The position numbers and the translations under genes were made by a program. 55,431 nt of DNA. Origin: Zygnema circumcarinatum. Taxonomy: Eukaryota; Streptophyta; Zygnematophyceae; Zygnematales; Zygnemataceae. Positions 1 through 13,034 of the stretch are shown in pieces (position 1 is the first letter of the stretch; every line of letters starts with the position of its first letter). Below the pieces are notes generated by a model. It was not told the DNA's origin. It ran no database searches and saw only the letters and a program-made list of their open reading frames with translations. The stretch spans positions 1,064,204-1,119,634 of the forward strand of contig CM074810.1 of the NCBI GenBank assembly GCA_037447605.1, given 5' to 3'.

Positions 1-140
1 GGGGAGAGGGGAGAGGGGAGAGGGGAGAGGAGAGAGGGGAGAGGGAGAGAAAGAGGAACAGGAAAGCGAGAGAGATACGGGAAAGATAAAAAGAGATGAG
101 AGAGCTGGGAGAGCGGGGAAGGAGAGAGGAGAGAGTAGTT
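1..140. repeat. GA-rich low-complexity tract
   Basis: Purine-only tract on the plus strand, starting with GGGGAGA-type units and degrading into GA/GGA mixtures. It lies in the intron that follows the last visible exon (ending at 282) of the polycystin-like gene on the minus strand, so the transcript would carry it as a CU-rich stretch. No coding signal. Confidence 0.8.
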
Positions 141-281
141 CACGGTGAATAGAAGTTCCAAATATGTTCGCGGTTTAAAGAACTTTTGGAACACATTCCC
201 GCAATAAATCTAGTACAATCCACACATTCTTTCTTCTTGCTCTGACTCTCTGCAGCAGTGTTGACGAGCAGAAGGCCTCAC

Positions 282-1514
282 CAGCAGAGCCCGACGGGGA
301 GCGACATGCAGAGGTTCCATGAGGCGGCCGCCTGATCCTGCGGCGACGCGAAGTCGTTCGAGAGGCTGAGCACGACTGCCGTCGTGTTCTCGAACTTGCC
401 GCAGTCCGCCAAACAGCCAAACCGTCCGAACTGCTGGTGCTCCGTCGGCGACTCGCAGATGCCGTTGCCGCACAATGGATCCGCCCACACCATCTGCATG
501 CCGAACCCGCACATTGCAGGAACTTTATAGTCAAAATATGACACGCCAAACGTAATAATGCAGACCCAACAATAATCTTGCCGGTCGAATCTTGATCTTG
601 CAGCTCTTACCCATGTCACTCATCGTAGGATCTCATCGAACCTAAAGTCAAAGAATAAAAGGTAAAGGAAGGAGTCTATGCGTATTACAAAGGACGATAG
701 AAAAACGCATGTAGAGGAAAAAATAAAGAGGGAAAAGGAGAAAAAAATCAGCAAACCTGAATGAACGAGTCATTTAGCCAATTATATATGTCGGAAGGGC
801 CGTTGGAAAATATGACTGGAGCAGTCCCGCTTGCGCCCTGCAAACAGACACCTTAAACTACTTCATACCATACACTCAATGAATAAAATAATCGGTTCAT
901 ATTAGGCTTTCCACAACCTTCTCCTCCTGAGTCACTTCCACCTACAAGCCTGAAGAGCAATAAACTCCTCCTATGGTGCATGCATGACAGTGAAGATTCG
1001 AGGTTTTCTCGAATGGTAAAATGTTTGATATGTAGCCGTTCAGGGTTTCCAAGAATCTTACTAAAACATTGAAGGATTTTATGGTTTCCATTTTCACATG
1101 AAGTAAGCAGAGAGAGAGTTGACATAACGAAGGAAAGGAGAGAGAACGAGAGAGAGAGAAAGAGGGAGGCGTGGCAGACCAGTGAGAGGGAGCCAAGGGA
1201 GTTGCAAAAGGAAAAGGGAACACCTGACTATATTTGAATGTAGAAGACTTTTGAAAGAGTAAGAGACAGAGAGAAAGCTGCAACCCTAATACTCTGTGAA
1301 TGTAATCGAAGCATGTGAGGAAATTCTCACCGGAGGAAGTAAGGCTTGATGAGAAGTAGAAATCTCATAAGTGAGAAATGAGTTCGCTTGCAGGTACAAC
1401 ACCGCGATGTACAGAGCCGTGAACAGAACGAACGATCCCAACTGAATGTACTTCCAAATGTGGTCGTTGGCCTGATGAACTTTGGTATAAATTTCTGCAC
1501 TCTCCTTCAAAAAC
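282..1514 (-). CDS. Polycystin-like (TRP/PKD2-type) channel, 5' part of gene; truncated by window edge
   Basis: Three exons on the minus strand join in phase: 1331-1514, 757-837 and 282-493, with donors GTGAGA, GTTTGC and GTGAGG. The first encodes a hydrophobic segment (about 20 residues around YIQLGSFVLFTALY) ending in LLPP. The second encodes a WLNDSF-type loop. The third encodes a Cys-rich stretch with CGNGICESP, GRFGC and ADCG. A first membrane helix followed by an extracellular DIYNWLN loop and this Cys cluster matches my memory of algal and oomycete polycystin cation channels; the Cys-rich part would belong to the luminal domain between helices 1 and 2. The rest of the channel lies off the left edge and the true start codon was not found; upstream exons are likely beyond 1514. 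It could be another membrane protein with this Cys motif. Confidence 0.45.
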
Positions 1515-2504
1515 CTATCAAAGGCAAGTTCACACTGTTGAACTGAGCCCTACTTCTTTCTCAGCTTCTTCAATTTCATCCTTAAGAGATTTTCCTTTCC
1601 TAGATATTTTCAGCAATCTTAATCATTCAGTGCACAGCACACTTGTCCCCAAAAGCTTATTCCAAAGTTGAACAGGCGCACAAGCATCCTATGCTTTCCC
1701 TCAAAGCTCCGGTTAACAAAGACATAAAAACATACATGTCCTTCCTAAAACCTCGCCGCCAAAAGCATAGCATGGTGAACAACATGAACCATTCGATCAA
1801 AGGGTCTTGGGATTCACATCACTTGCTAAACACTCAACACGAGTGACTCCGTACAAACAATCCCGTACATCACGTCCGTACGAAAATTCCGTACGATTCT
1901 ATGTCCGATTGTACGAATCTCAACACACACGTGTTGGAAGCTTGAACTTCGCCCAACGAATTTGGGATTGGTCATGGACCCATGGCAGCCACATTCTCCA
2001 GCTAGTCCCCTTGCTCCAATGGGAAAAGGGAGAATGTTGCATGTTCTATTGACATTCCGTGTTTCATTGTGCACAAAGGCAAGACATTCATATCTCCTCA
2101 TGTCATGGCATTGCTGGTACAATCATGTTGACCTTGCAGGTCTTGCTCTTCCTCCATGGTAACGTTGCGCTCGCCATCGCCGCCTGTATCGAATATGACT
2201 CTGCATTCAACACCGTCGCATTCTCAGCTGCAATGAAAACCTTAAACATACATGAACCGTAAGTTGAACCTTCAAACAGATCCTGAAATTATATTTTCAA
2301 TTTATATATTTTTTTGCTTTACATCCGTCCCTCCTCTCCCTCTCTCTCTCGCTCCATCTCCATCCTTCCCTCCCCTCCTCTATCCCTCCCTCTCTCCCTC
2401 ACTCTCCTGGTCTCTCTCCCCCTATCCCCCCTCCCTCTACTTACTGCTCCTCCGCCACATAAACAAGCTCGTCCCGCAACCCGATGTCCTGCGCCGCCAT
2501 GGCT
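1515..2504. other. No gene recognised; CGTAC-rich patch
   Basis: No convincing exon. Positions 1849-1917 hold five CGTAC-containing words within 70 bp (a motif that recurs near 27810, 28560, 29070 and 29900). Positions 2330-2450 are a CT-rich tract. It may contain 5' exons or leader of the polycystin-like gene, but none could be joined in phase. Confidence 0.4.
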
Positions 2505-2965
2505 GCAGGGGGGGGGGGAGGGAGAGGGAGAGGGAGAGGGAGGGAGAGGGAGAGGGAGAGGGAGAGGGAGAGGGAGAGGGAGAGGGAGGGAGAGGAGAGG
2601 GAGAGGGAGAGGGAGAGGGAGAGGGAGAGGGAGAGGGAGAGGGAGAGGGAGAGGGAGAGGGAGGGAGGGAGGGAGAGGGAGAGGGAGAGGAGAGGGAGAG
2701 GGAGAGGGAGAGGGAGAGGGAGAGGGAGAGGGAGGAGGGAGAGAGAGGGAGAGGGAGGGAGAGGGAGAGGAGAGGAGAGGAGAGGGAGAGGGAGAGGGAG
2801 AGGGAGAGGGAGAGGAGAGGGAGAGGGAGAGGAGGAGGAGAGGGAGAGGGAGAGGGAGAGGGAGGGAGAGGGAGAGGAGAGGGAGGGAGAGGGAGAGGGA
2901 GAGGGAGAGGGAGAGTGAGAGGGAGAGGGAGAGGAGAGGAGAGGGAGAGGGAGGGAGAAGGAACG
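2505..2965. repeat. (GGGAGA)n satellite, G-quadruplex-prone
   Basis: About 460 bp of GGGAGA hexamers with scattered GGA/GGAGA interruptions on the plus strand. Long open frames cross it in several frames on both strands (RERERE, SPSPSP, GEGEGE), the signature of a repeat rather than a gene. Repeated GGG runs every six bases are a classic quadruplex-forming arrangement. Confidence 0.9.
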
Positions 2966-3460
2966 GGAATGGGAGAGCGGGACCATCTTTCGCGCTGGGT
3001 CAAGGGGCAGTGTGACGCGCAACACGACAAAACACAGGCGCCCTTCTTGTCTCGTGGATGACCGGTGGACTCCGACAAACGGCCGTTATTCGGGCCGCCG
3101 CCCGGAGACCGACACTTTTCCCTCCGGCCCAAAAACAAGTCGTCGCAATCGCCAAACGTTTTGCGGCAGCCCGACGGGCAGGGCAGAAGATTTTCCACGC
3201 CAAAAAATCCGATCCTCCTGGCGCATGCTCTACATATCCTTATTTTTGGCAGGCCGTTGTGCCGGGCACCAGGACAAGAACTATTCAACTCTTTCGTCCG
3301 TTTCGTTCGTTCCGACAAAACAGTTTCGCTAAGAATCCGGAACCGTCTTGTCGGTCCCACGTGGCGTCCGAACAGGCTGCCATTTGGCTTTCCTGGGTCC
3401 AGCTTGTCGCGTAGTTTACTTTGCCACTTGGCACTCTTGGACTGACCAATCCTATTCGAG

Positions 3461-3479
3461 CCAATAACAACATGCCACG
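3461..3479 (+). promoter_or_regulatory. ERSE-like element CCAAT-N9-CCACG
   Basis: CCAAT at 3461-3465, nine bases, CCACG at 3475-3479: exact ER-stress response element consensus (NF-Y plus bZIP/ATF6-type site). The adjacent gene is unknown. Confidence 0.5.
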
Positions 3480-3718
3480 TCAACATACAACTGCCACGTC
3501 CGCTTGCATCCAAATTCCGGAGTGTCAAAATGGGCCAATGGTTGTTGGTGGCCAGTCAGGCCACGCCACTCCACGTGGTTACGCCACGTGTCTGGCGGCA
3601 CAGTGAGCGGCGGCTGAAACTTTTCGTTGGCGCCAAAGCGGGAAAACGCCTTGGAGACCCGCCAGCTCAGAGTGAAGTCCTCGCCAATGATGGCTCGCCG
3701 CGTACGCAGCATCGGCCA

Positions 3719-3737
3719 CGTGGCGAAGATCCATTGG
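3719..3737 (-). promoter_or_regulatory. ERSE-like element, reverse orientation
   Basis: CGTGG at 3719-3723, nine bases, ATTGG at 3733-3737, i.e. CCAAT-N9-CCACG on the minus strand, overlapping a CACGTG box at 3717. Confidence 0.5.
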
Positions 3738-3840
3738 CGACCCTCCAACCCCATTCGCCGTACGGCGCGCATTTCAGTGATCGCTACGGCCGCCGAGGGC
3801 GCACGTGCGAGAGGTCCTCGTCGCCGCGTCCTCCACCTCT

Positions 3841-4235
3841 CCACTCCCCCTCTCCCTCTCCCTCTCCCTCACCCTCGCCAACACCCTCTCACTCGCCCAA
3901 ATCCTCTCCCTTCCCCCCTCCCACGCCCTCGCCCTCTACCTCTCCCTCTCCCTCTCCCTCTCCCACACCCTCTCCCTTCCCCCCTCCCACGCCCTCGCCC
4001 TCTACCTCTCCCTCTCCCTCTCCCACACCCTCTCCCTTCCCCCCTCCCACGCCCTCGCCCTCTACCTCTCCCTCTCCCTCTCCCACACCCTCTCCCGTCC
4101 CCCCTCGCACGCCCTCGCCCTCTCCCTCTCCCTCTCCCACTCCCTCTCCCTCTCCCTCTCCCTCTCCCTCTCCCTCGCCCACACCCTCTCCCTTCCTCCA
4201 TCTCACGCCCTAGCCCTCTCCCTCTCCCCCTAGAT
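3841..4235. repeat. CT-rich satellite with 60-bp higher-order repeat
   Basis: CTCCCT hexamers organised into a 60-bp higher-order unit: 3961-4020 and 4021-4080 are identical 60-mers, with one diverged copy before and one after. Long open frames on both strands are repeat artefacts (PSPSPS, RGRGRG). It mirrors the GGGAGA tract at 2505-2965 in inverted orientation. Confidence 0.9.
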
Positions 4236-5213
4236 TTCCCCATGCGCCGTACATAATGACGTACTCACGTGACGTCAATGCTCGTCAGCATGAAGCAGAT
4301 GACCGTACGGGATAGTTTTTTGCTGGAAACTGAAACTGCGCTGTGCGGTTTCCTCCGATTTTTCAAAATTCGAAATTTGATTTAATATTTTCCTTTTTAA
4401 AACCCCAGGATCGCAACTATTTACAGCTCTAATTCCCCGTCAGAGAACCGTTTGGTGGACAAAGGAACGTTTTCCAACCATTGGTTGACGACCAATACAA
4501 TGGACAGTTTCTTCAGGCATTTGCCAGTAGTTGGCAATGGTTGGTAACCAACCATTGATTGGTAAGAAAACGACAGTTATAGCTCGAATGGACGGCGATT
4601 TGGGCAGACCTTGCCGAGGTCTTTTAGGGTTTTACGTGACAACTTTGGTCGTGTGATGGAACACAAGTCTCATCCCTATTGCCGTTTGGGTTTGGAAATG
4701 GCTACGTTCCCCAATGGTTGGTTGCCAACCGTTGGCCACCAAGGGCATGAGAAGAATGTTGGAGTCGGGAGTTGTTGGAACCGGCCAATGTCCTTGGTTA
4801 GAGCAGGGGATGACATAGGCACTCGCACCGCCACAAGTTCATTATTTGCGGGATACAGAACAGCACTATCTCACATATACACAAATCTAGTTGCACCTGG
4901 AGCAGCCACCTGTCTTATTCGCTTTTCATTTATAAAAAAAAGCAAAAAATGGCCACCCCCATTGGAACAGAGACCTGCTCGCCTCCCTTCGAAGCACTCG
5001 CCCGAAGGCCCTTCTCATATCGTACACTGATTGACTCAAACTCCCAGCTTCGGTCAGAAACGGCTTTAAATTCGCACCACTGCGCACAGCCTCTCGCTCT
5101 GTGCAGAGCGCGCCTCTCTCACTCTCTCGCTCTCTTTCTCTCTCTCTCTCCCTTTCTCTCTCTCTCTCTCCCCTTCCCCACCCCCCCCCAACATGGAACG
5201 CGCTGCCTGCCTC
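4236..5213. other. No gene recognised; CCAACCATTG palindromes and CT tract
   Basis: No exon-like frame with family resemblance. It holds the 4535-4557 palindrome, a related imperfect one near 4712-4735, a further CCAACCATTGG word near 4472, and a (CT)n tract at about 5105-5175. It is the 3' flank of the KAB1 gene. Confidence 0.4.
4535..4557. repeat. Perfect 11-bp-arm palindrome
   Basis: Arms 4535-4545 and 4547-4557 (CAATGGTTGGT and its complement) are perfect with one spacer base. A similar imperfect palindrome lies near 4712-4735. Function unknown. Confidence 0.7.
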
Positions 5214-8332
<3,119 letters not shown>

Positions 8333-8359
8333 GGCTCCTCTCCTTCAAGGTAGGAACAA

Positions 8360-8360
8360 G

Positions 8361-8391
<31 letters not shown>

Positions 8392-8690
8392 TCTCTCTCA
8401 CACACACTCTCTCTCGATATTCTCAGGACACACTCACTCTCTCTCTCCCACTCTCTCTCCCTCTCGATATTCTCAGGACGCTCTCTCTCCCCTCCCTCTC
8501 GCTCTCCCACTCTCGATATTCTCAGGACGCTCTCTCTCCTCCCACTCTCTCTCTCCCACTCTCGATATTCTCAGGACTCGCTCTCCTCCCTCTCTCTCTC
8601 TCCCACTCGATATTCTCAGGACGCTCTCTCCTCCCTCTCTCTCCCACTCGATATTCCCAGGACGCTCTCTCACTCTCTCCACGCTTCACA
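8360..8690. repeat. 46-50-bp minisatellite upstream of KAB1 ATG
   Basis: Six copies of a core TCGATATTCTCAGGAC (near 8415, 8464, 8512, 8561, 8607 and 8648) separated by variable CT/CCACT spacers. It begins about 30 bp before the KAB1 start codon and probably lies in the 5' leader, where the transcript would read GA-rich with GTCCTGAGAATATCGA units. Confidence 0.85.
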
Positions 8691-8737
8691 GACCTGTTGG
8701 GAGGCACAGTGCCTACTGTGCACCTCGAGTCGATTAG

Positions 8738-8791
8738 CCAGTCAGAGTCTGCCACGTCATTGCATATGACCACGTGGTGCACCATCATTGG
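8738..8791 (-). promoter_or_regulatory. Convergent ERSE-like pair upstream of KAB1
   Basis: A perfect minus-strand CCAAT-N9-CCACG at 8773-8791 faces a plus-strand variant (CCAGT-N9-CCACG) at 8738-8756, with 16 bp between the CCACG halves and a CACGTG box at 8771. The spacing resembles the pair at 28469-28520. KAB1 is cytosolic, so an ER-stress role here is uncertain; NF-Y/bZIP binding is the inference. Confidence 0.5.
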
Positions 8792-9854
8792 TTTTCGCTC
8801 CGAGTCCAAGGAGAGCACCCGCTGGGGTCGGAGATCTGCTCGTGGTTTCCGACCGACATGTTCTATGGCGCACAGTTCCGAACTGGCCGTAAAACTGTGA
8901 GAGCCGCAATTGCGACACAGATCCAGTCGCACCTTCCCTCTCCACTTTTTCTAAGTCCGTGCAAAACGCCACTAAAAACTTCGCCTTGCTCTGCTCCACA
9001 CATCGCAACTTGCTGCTGTTGGGGTGCTTGTTGGGAGAGAGGGTGGTGTTTGGGGGGGGGGGGGAGGAGGAGGGAGGGGGAGGGGGAGGGGGAAGGGGGG
9101 GTGATGGTGGAAGAGCTCATGCTTAAGAGTGGGGTGGTTTGTCTCAAAACGTTTCTTAAGCACATGTTGTTTGGGAAATGGCCAGATAGAGGTAACAGGC
9201 AATAGAGACGTGTACATGGCTCCAAACCCATGAGATATTTGCGAAGGGCTGGACACAGGTCAGACAAAGAGACAGAAAGGTTGCGAGCACTGTGGGCCGA
9301 AGAAAATTCAGAACTAGAACAAAGTCACACATTGTGTGTAAGATTGAGCAGTCAATAAGGCCCTACACAGCATTGAGAAGTAGCCTCGACCCCAAGTGCT
9401 AAAGTACTCCCCAGGAAGAGAAATTCCGCACTAATGCCGAGTGAGTTCCGAGAGTACACAGGTCATGTCCGGTCAGAGAGAGGGCAAATGTGCCATGGCT
9501 TCACAGCCCCAGGAGGGGAAAGGCACCATGCGATGCCGACTCGTCCATGTATGGACCCATGACCAATGCCCTAATCCTTCAAATGGTTCATGTAACAACA
9601 CAAATCCATAACGGACAGTCGACCGCAAGTGGCGTACAACGATGGCGGCCCGAGAGGCTCGTTTTGGGCCCGAAAAGAGAGGATAAGTTAGCAGCGGTGC
9701 GACCTACATTAGAGCATGAGAGGTACTTGAGCTGCAATTGGCTCCACGGAAGCCATATCGCACTCAGGTTGTCTTCATTCTGGAGACAGTCACCGCTTGC
9801 AAAAGGAGATGAAGAAGAGGTGTCAGATGCGTTGGCAGACGGGTGTCTGACTCC
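8792..9854. other. Intergenic; G-rich tract
   Basis: No exon recognised between KAB1 and the 3' end of the TPR gene. A G-rich run at about 9046-9100 (long G tract followed by GGAGG and GGGGGA words) is quadruplex-prone. Confidence 0.5.
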
Positions 9855-10678
9855 TTAGCTGTTCATCAGCGCCTTGTTTAGGCGGTTCAAGACTGCTATC
9901 GCTTGCTTGTTGGAGGGGTCTAGGCGAGTGACTTCTCGAAGGTCTGCAACGCCCAACTTGTACTTCTCCATGCTCTCGTAAAGCGCAGCTCTCTGCATCA
10001 GCACGACAGTGTTCTCGGGCAGAAGCTCCAAGACCTGCACCGAAACACAAAGAACAATTAGAAGGGCTGACCATATCGTGAAATAACACGACTTGGACCA
10101 AATGGTCACTCTAGGTGAAAAGGATCGAGTGGCAGCGCTCCAAAGGGAAGGAGGATTTACTCATTTTGGCCGGAAAAGAGTGAGGCATTGTTCGGTGAGC
10201 ACATTGGCCATAGAATAAAGCTTCAGTTCTCCATCGTCATGGAAACCAAGACTTGCAAGCAGCCACGGGACCGTAGAGTGAGGTTACTTGCCTTAGTGCA
10301 ATCAGTGACAGCCTTCTTCATCTCTCCTGCCTCCTTGTAGCAGGTGGCCCTTGTAGAGAGAATCTCCACCATACCTGTGCCATCACTGGCACTCTGACAC
10401 AGTTGTTCTGCCCAAACCAACCACTTTATCGCATCTGCATACTGCCCTCCCTTGTAGTATTCGGTCCCTTTTTTTAGGGATAAAGCTGCATTAACTCCTA
10501 TCGGAGGAGGCCCAACCCCTTCAAGCTCATGCGTAGTCTCACTTTCCTGATATTCGCCCCACGATTCTCCCCACTCACCGTTGACTTCAGCAGGCGAAGA
10601 GACAGGAGGCGCTGAATCAGCCTTGGGCTTCATGAGAAGGGCTTCTAATGGGTCCACTCGGGGTGCTTGACGAGGGGC

Positions 10679-10727
<49 letters not shown>

Positions 10728-13034
10728 TCCATACCTCCATATGGATTTGCCTGACTTGAAGGAGCATTACTTGCTGATCCAAATATGGCGTCAAAGGGAT
10801 CTGCATTCCCAGCCTGTGCTGGGGAAGTCCGTGAAGGTTCTGCCATAGCGGAGCCGAACACAGAGGCAAAAGGATCTCCTGAGCTGAATGAAGATGCACC
10901 TGCTGCAGGCTTTGTAGGCTGGGCAGAAGAAGGAGAGCTGAACACGAAGGGGTCACTAAAGAGGTTTTCTGAGCTAGCGAAAGGATCAGCTGAAGGAGGA
11001 GGAGGGCCCCCTGCTGCGGGTGCCATTGGTGGGGCTGAGCCAAAGGCATTTCCAGCCGCAGGTGCGGATTCAAACTCTGCAAAATCGTCATCATGGTTGC
11101 TTGGCTGAGGAATTGGTTCACCAGACTGAAAATCATCAAAAGCATCTCCTGTGTCCCCAGGAAAGTATGCGGCCTGTCCGGTTGGTGGTTGAGCTGCGGG
11201 TGCCCCCATATTAAATACGTCAAAGGAATCGGAGGGATCTGCTGATGTAGCAGCTGGAAAGAAGCTATGATCTTCAACTTCACTAACTTCAACTGACACT
11301 GTCTGGGCTCGCAAGCGGACCGTAGTTGCACCCTTTGTATCGGTGGCCGGTCGATCAGCATTTATCTCCCCAAAACCTGCGGAAGTCGAACCTAGAGATG
11401 TGTGCAGATTGCCCATACTGAATGGATCGGTTACTTGCACTTTTGGAGCTAATGCAGCAGCAGCAGTTGCTTGAGCTTTTGTCAATGAAGCAGCTTCTTT
11501 TGCCTTTTTCAAGGACCCTAAGGAGACAGGTGCAGGACCTGTCAGACTACCAAAGGGGTCATAACCTGGAGAGTCAGCTTTTGGAGCAGCTGAACCGCTA
11601 CTGTGCGAGCGACCGAAACTAGGTTTCACTGAAGATGAGCCTGACACAGACGAGCCAAACGTATTGGAAAACGGAGTGCTGCCTTTTATGACACTGGCTG
11701 ATCCAAACGAGCTTGAAGGTACCGACTTTACAGAAGTTGCAGAATTCTTCCAAAGATCAGCGAGGGAATCTGACTTCGTTGTTGAACCGACAAGACCGGC
11801 CGAGGCAGCCGGGGATGCCGCCCAAGTACTGGGGGTTGGAGCAGACGAAAATGATTGCATGCCGGCAGCAGGAATATGTGTCCATGTCGTTTGGGAAGGG
11901 GCAGACGGAGTTCCGGCAGGCTTGCTTCCAAGGCCGTTTGGTCCGGAAGCAGGAGAAGTCCAGGAAGGAGACGAGCCTGAAAAGGCTGTGTTCGGACTGG
12001 ATGTAGCCTAACCCACCCGAGCTTCAAATATCATCAATAGCTTGTTTTGTGCAGAAGCAAGAGAGTGAACAAGTCCACAGAAGCAGATGCAGAGGCGACC
12101 ATAAAAACTTTCATTTGAAAGCATATAAGCAAATTCACAAGCACTTAAAGGTAAAACCAAAGGAACATAGATGACGCTGCATAACTGCCAGATCTCCGGA
12201 ACTCAGGAAAACGACGAGCTTAAGGTCAGAAAATTACTTGTCCCCTATTGCTTGCTGGACTTGGTTGTTGCCCTTTCTTTTCCTTCAGGCTCCCCAATGT
12301 TTGGCCTTTCGACGGTCCAGAAGTTCCGAGTCCGAAATCAAATTCGAAATTCTGTCATAAATCCACCACCCATTCATGTTCTTTTCCCTTTCATGAGAGC
12401 ACTAAACGCAGCTAACGAGAAAACTACATGTGAACAAGTGGAAAGGAAGAACATCAAACAGCAGACAGATGAAGTCAACATAGGTTATATGCATTCAGAC
12501 TCCTTCTGCCCAGCAATGACAACGCCAAAGGCAGAGATCCTGGTGATCTAGAACCCCAAGAAACTAGCACGGGATTTGAGCACGTTCGAGGCTCCAGAAA
12601 AAGAGCCAAAGGGATGAGCAAACAACTGTCTGGGTTCTCGCCGAAAGAATGGGACTAGAAAAAGGTTGGTGTCTTTGCTGAAGATTCAGGCCATTTCTGG
12701 ACCTAATGACACTCTGAATAACGCTAGGAAATATTCCAATGAATCGTGCCAAAAGTCCCCATGAATGCGCGTCTAATCCTTTTATCTTCATCACGCTGCC
12801 CACGAGAGGTCCGAACTTCGCGTCCCCTGAGCTGAAAGTAGGCGCAACATCTCAACATCTGGAGTGAATGGCTAAGTGACTTAAAAAACTGGCTGGAATC
12901 GCAGTTCTTGCGGTCTCTGGAAACACATTGTGTGACAATGAGGAGGCCTTGTCACGTTGAAGATTTCAGATTGAAATTACCTGGATCGGAGTCGCTGCAC
13001 TGAGCAAGTTATTGGCTTTGCCTTTGTAATCCAT
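9855..13034 (-). CDS. TPR protein with DPF-rich, endocytic-adaptor-like N-terminal region
   Basis: Three exons, 12981-13034, 10292-12007 and 9855-10034, encode 649 residues beginning MDYKGKANNLL. Residues up to about 450 are Ser/Pro/Ala-rich and disordered, with many DPF tripeptides (SDPFVF, GDPFAS, ADPFDA) and acidic FDDFQ and DDFAEFE words, the kinds of peptide that bind clathrin-adaptor appendage (ear) domains. A Met-Gly repeat is encoded by a hexamer. The last 190 residues form TPR helices (KGTEYYKGGQYADAIKW; ATCYKEAGEMKKAV; LYESMEKYKLGVADLREV). Plants have conserved proteins of this layout but I do not recall a name. The second intron has a GC donor (AAG|GCAAGT) at 10291; only this choice keeps DCTK-VLELLPEN in frame. 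A GAG|GTAAGC donor near 13982 suggests a possible 5'-leader intron. A role in vesicle traffic is inference. Confidence 0.8.
10681..10734. repeat. Coding hexamer repeat (Met-Gly)n
   Basis: CCATAC hexamers on the plus strand read as alternating Met-Gly on the minus-strand TPR gene, after GGMDMG. It is in frame and probably length-variable between individuals. Confidence 0.9.

Larger units (their letters stand above)
2966..3840. promoter_or_regulatory. GC-rich promoter-like island with five CACGTG boxes
   Basis: Non-repetitive GC-rich segment between a G-rich and a C-rich satellite. CACGTG occurs at 3358, 3572, 3585, 3717 and 3802; further CCACGTC words lie at 3475 and near 3495, and CCAAT boxes at 3446, 3461 and 3535. 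Two perfect CCAAT-N9-CCACG elements are annotated separately. Open frames here show no family resemblance. It resembles the promoters at 8.7, 31.3 and 37.3 kb, but no adjacent gene was recognised, so the gene served is unknown. Confidence 0.45.

Noticed and set aside
853..1125. Minus-strand open frame between the first two polycystin-like exons
   Set aside because: The flanking exons join in phase without it (LLPP to GASGTAP) and it has no family resemblance.
2133..2227. Possible extra upstream exon of the polycystin-like gene (acceptor CATTGCAG, donor AAG|GTCAAC)
   Set aside because: Its phase does not match the acceptor at 1514 and the peptide is unconvincing.
2252..3061. Long open reading frames across the GGGAGA and CTCCCT satellites (also 3530-4256)
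   Set aside because: Frames stay open on both strands only because the repeat lacks stops; products are pure RE, SP, GE or RG repeats with no flanking domain.
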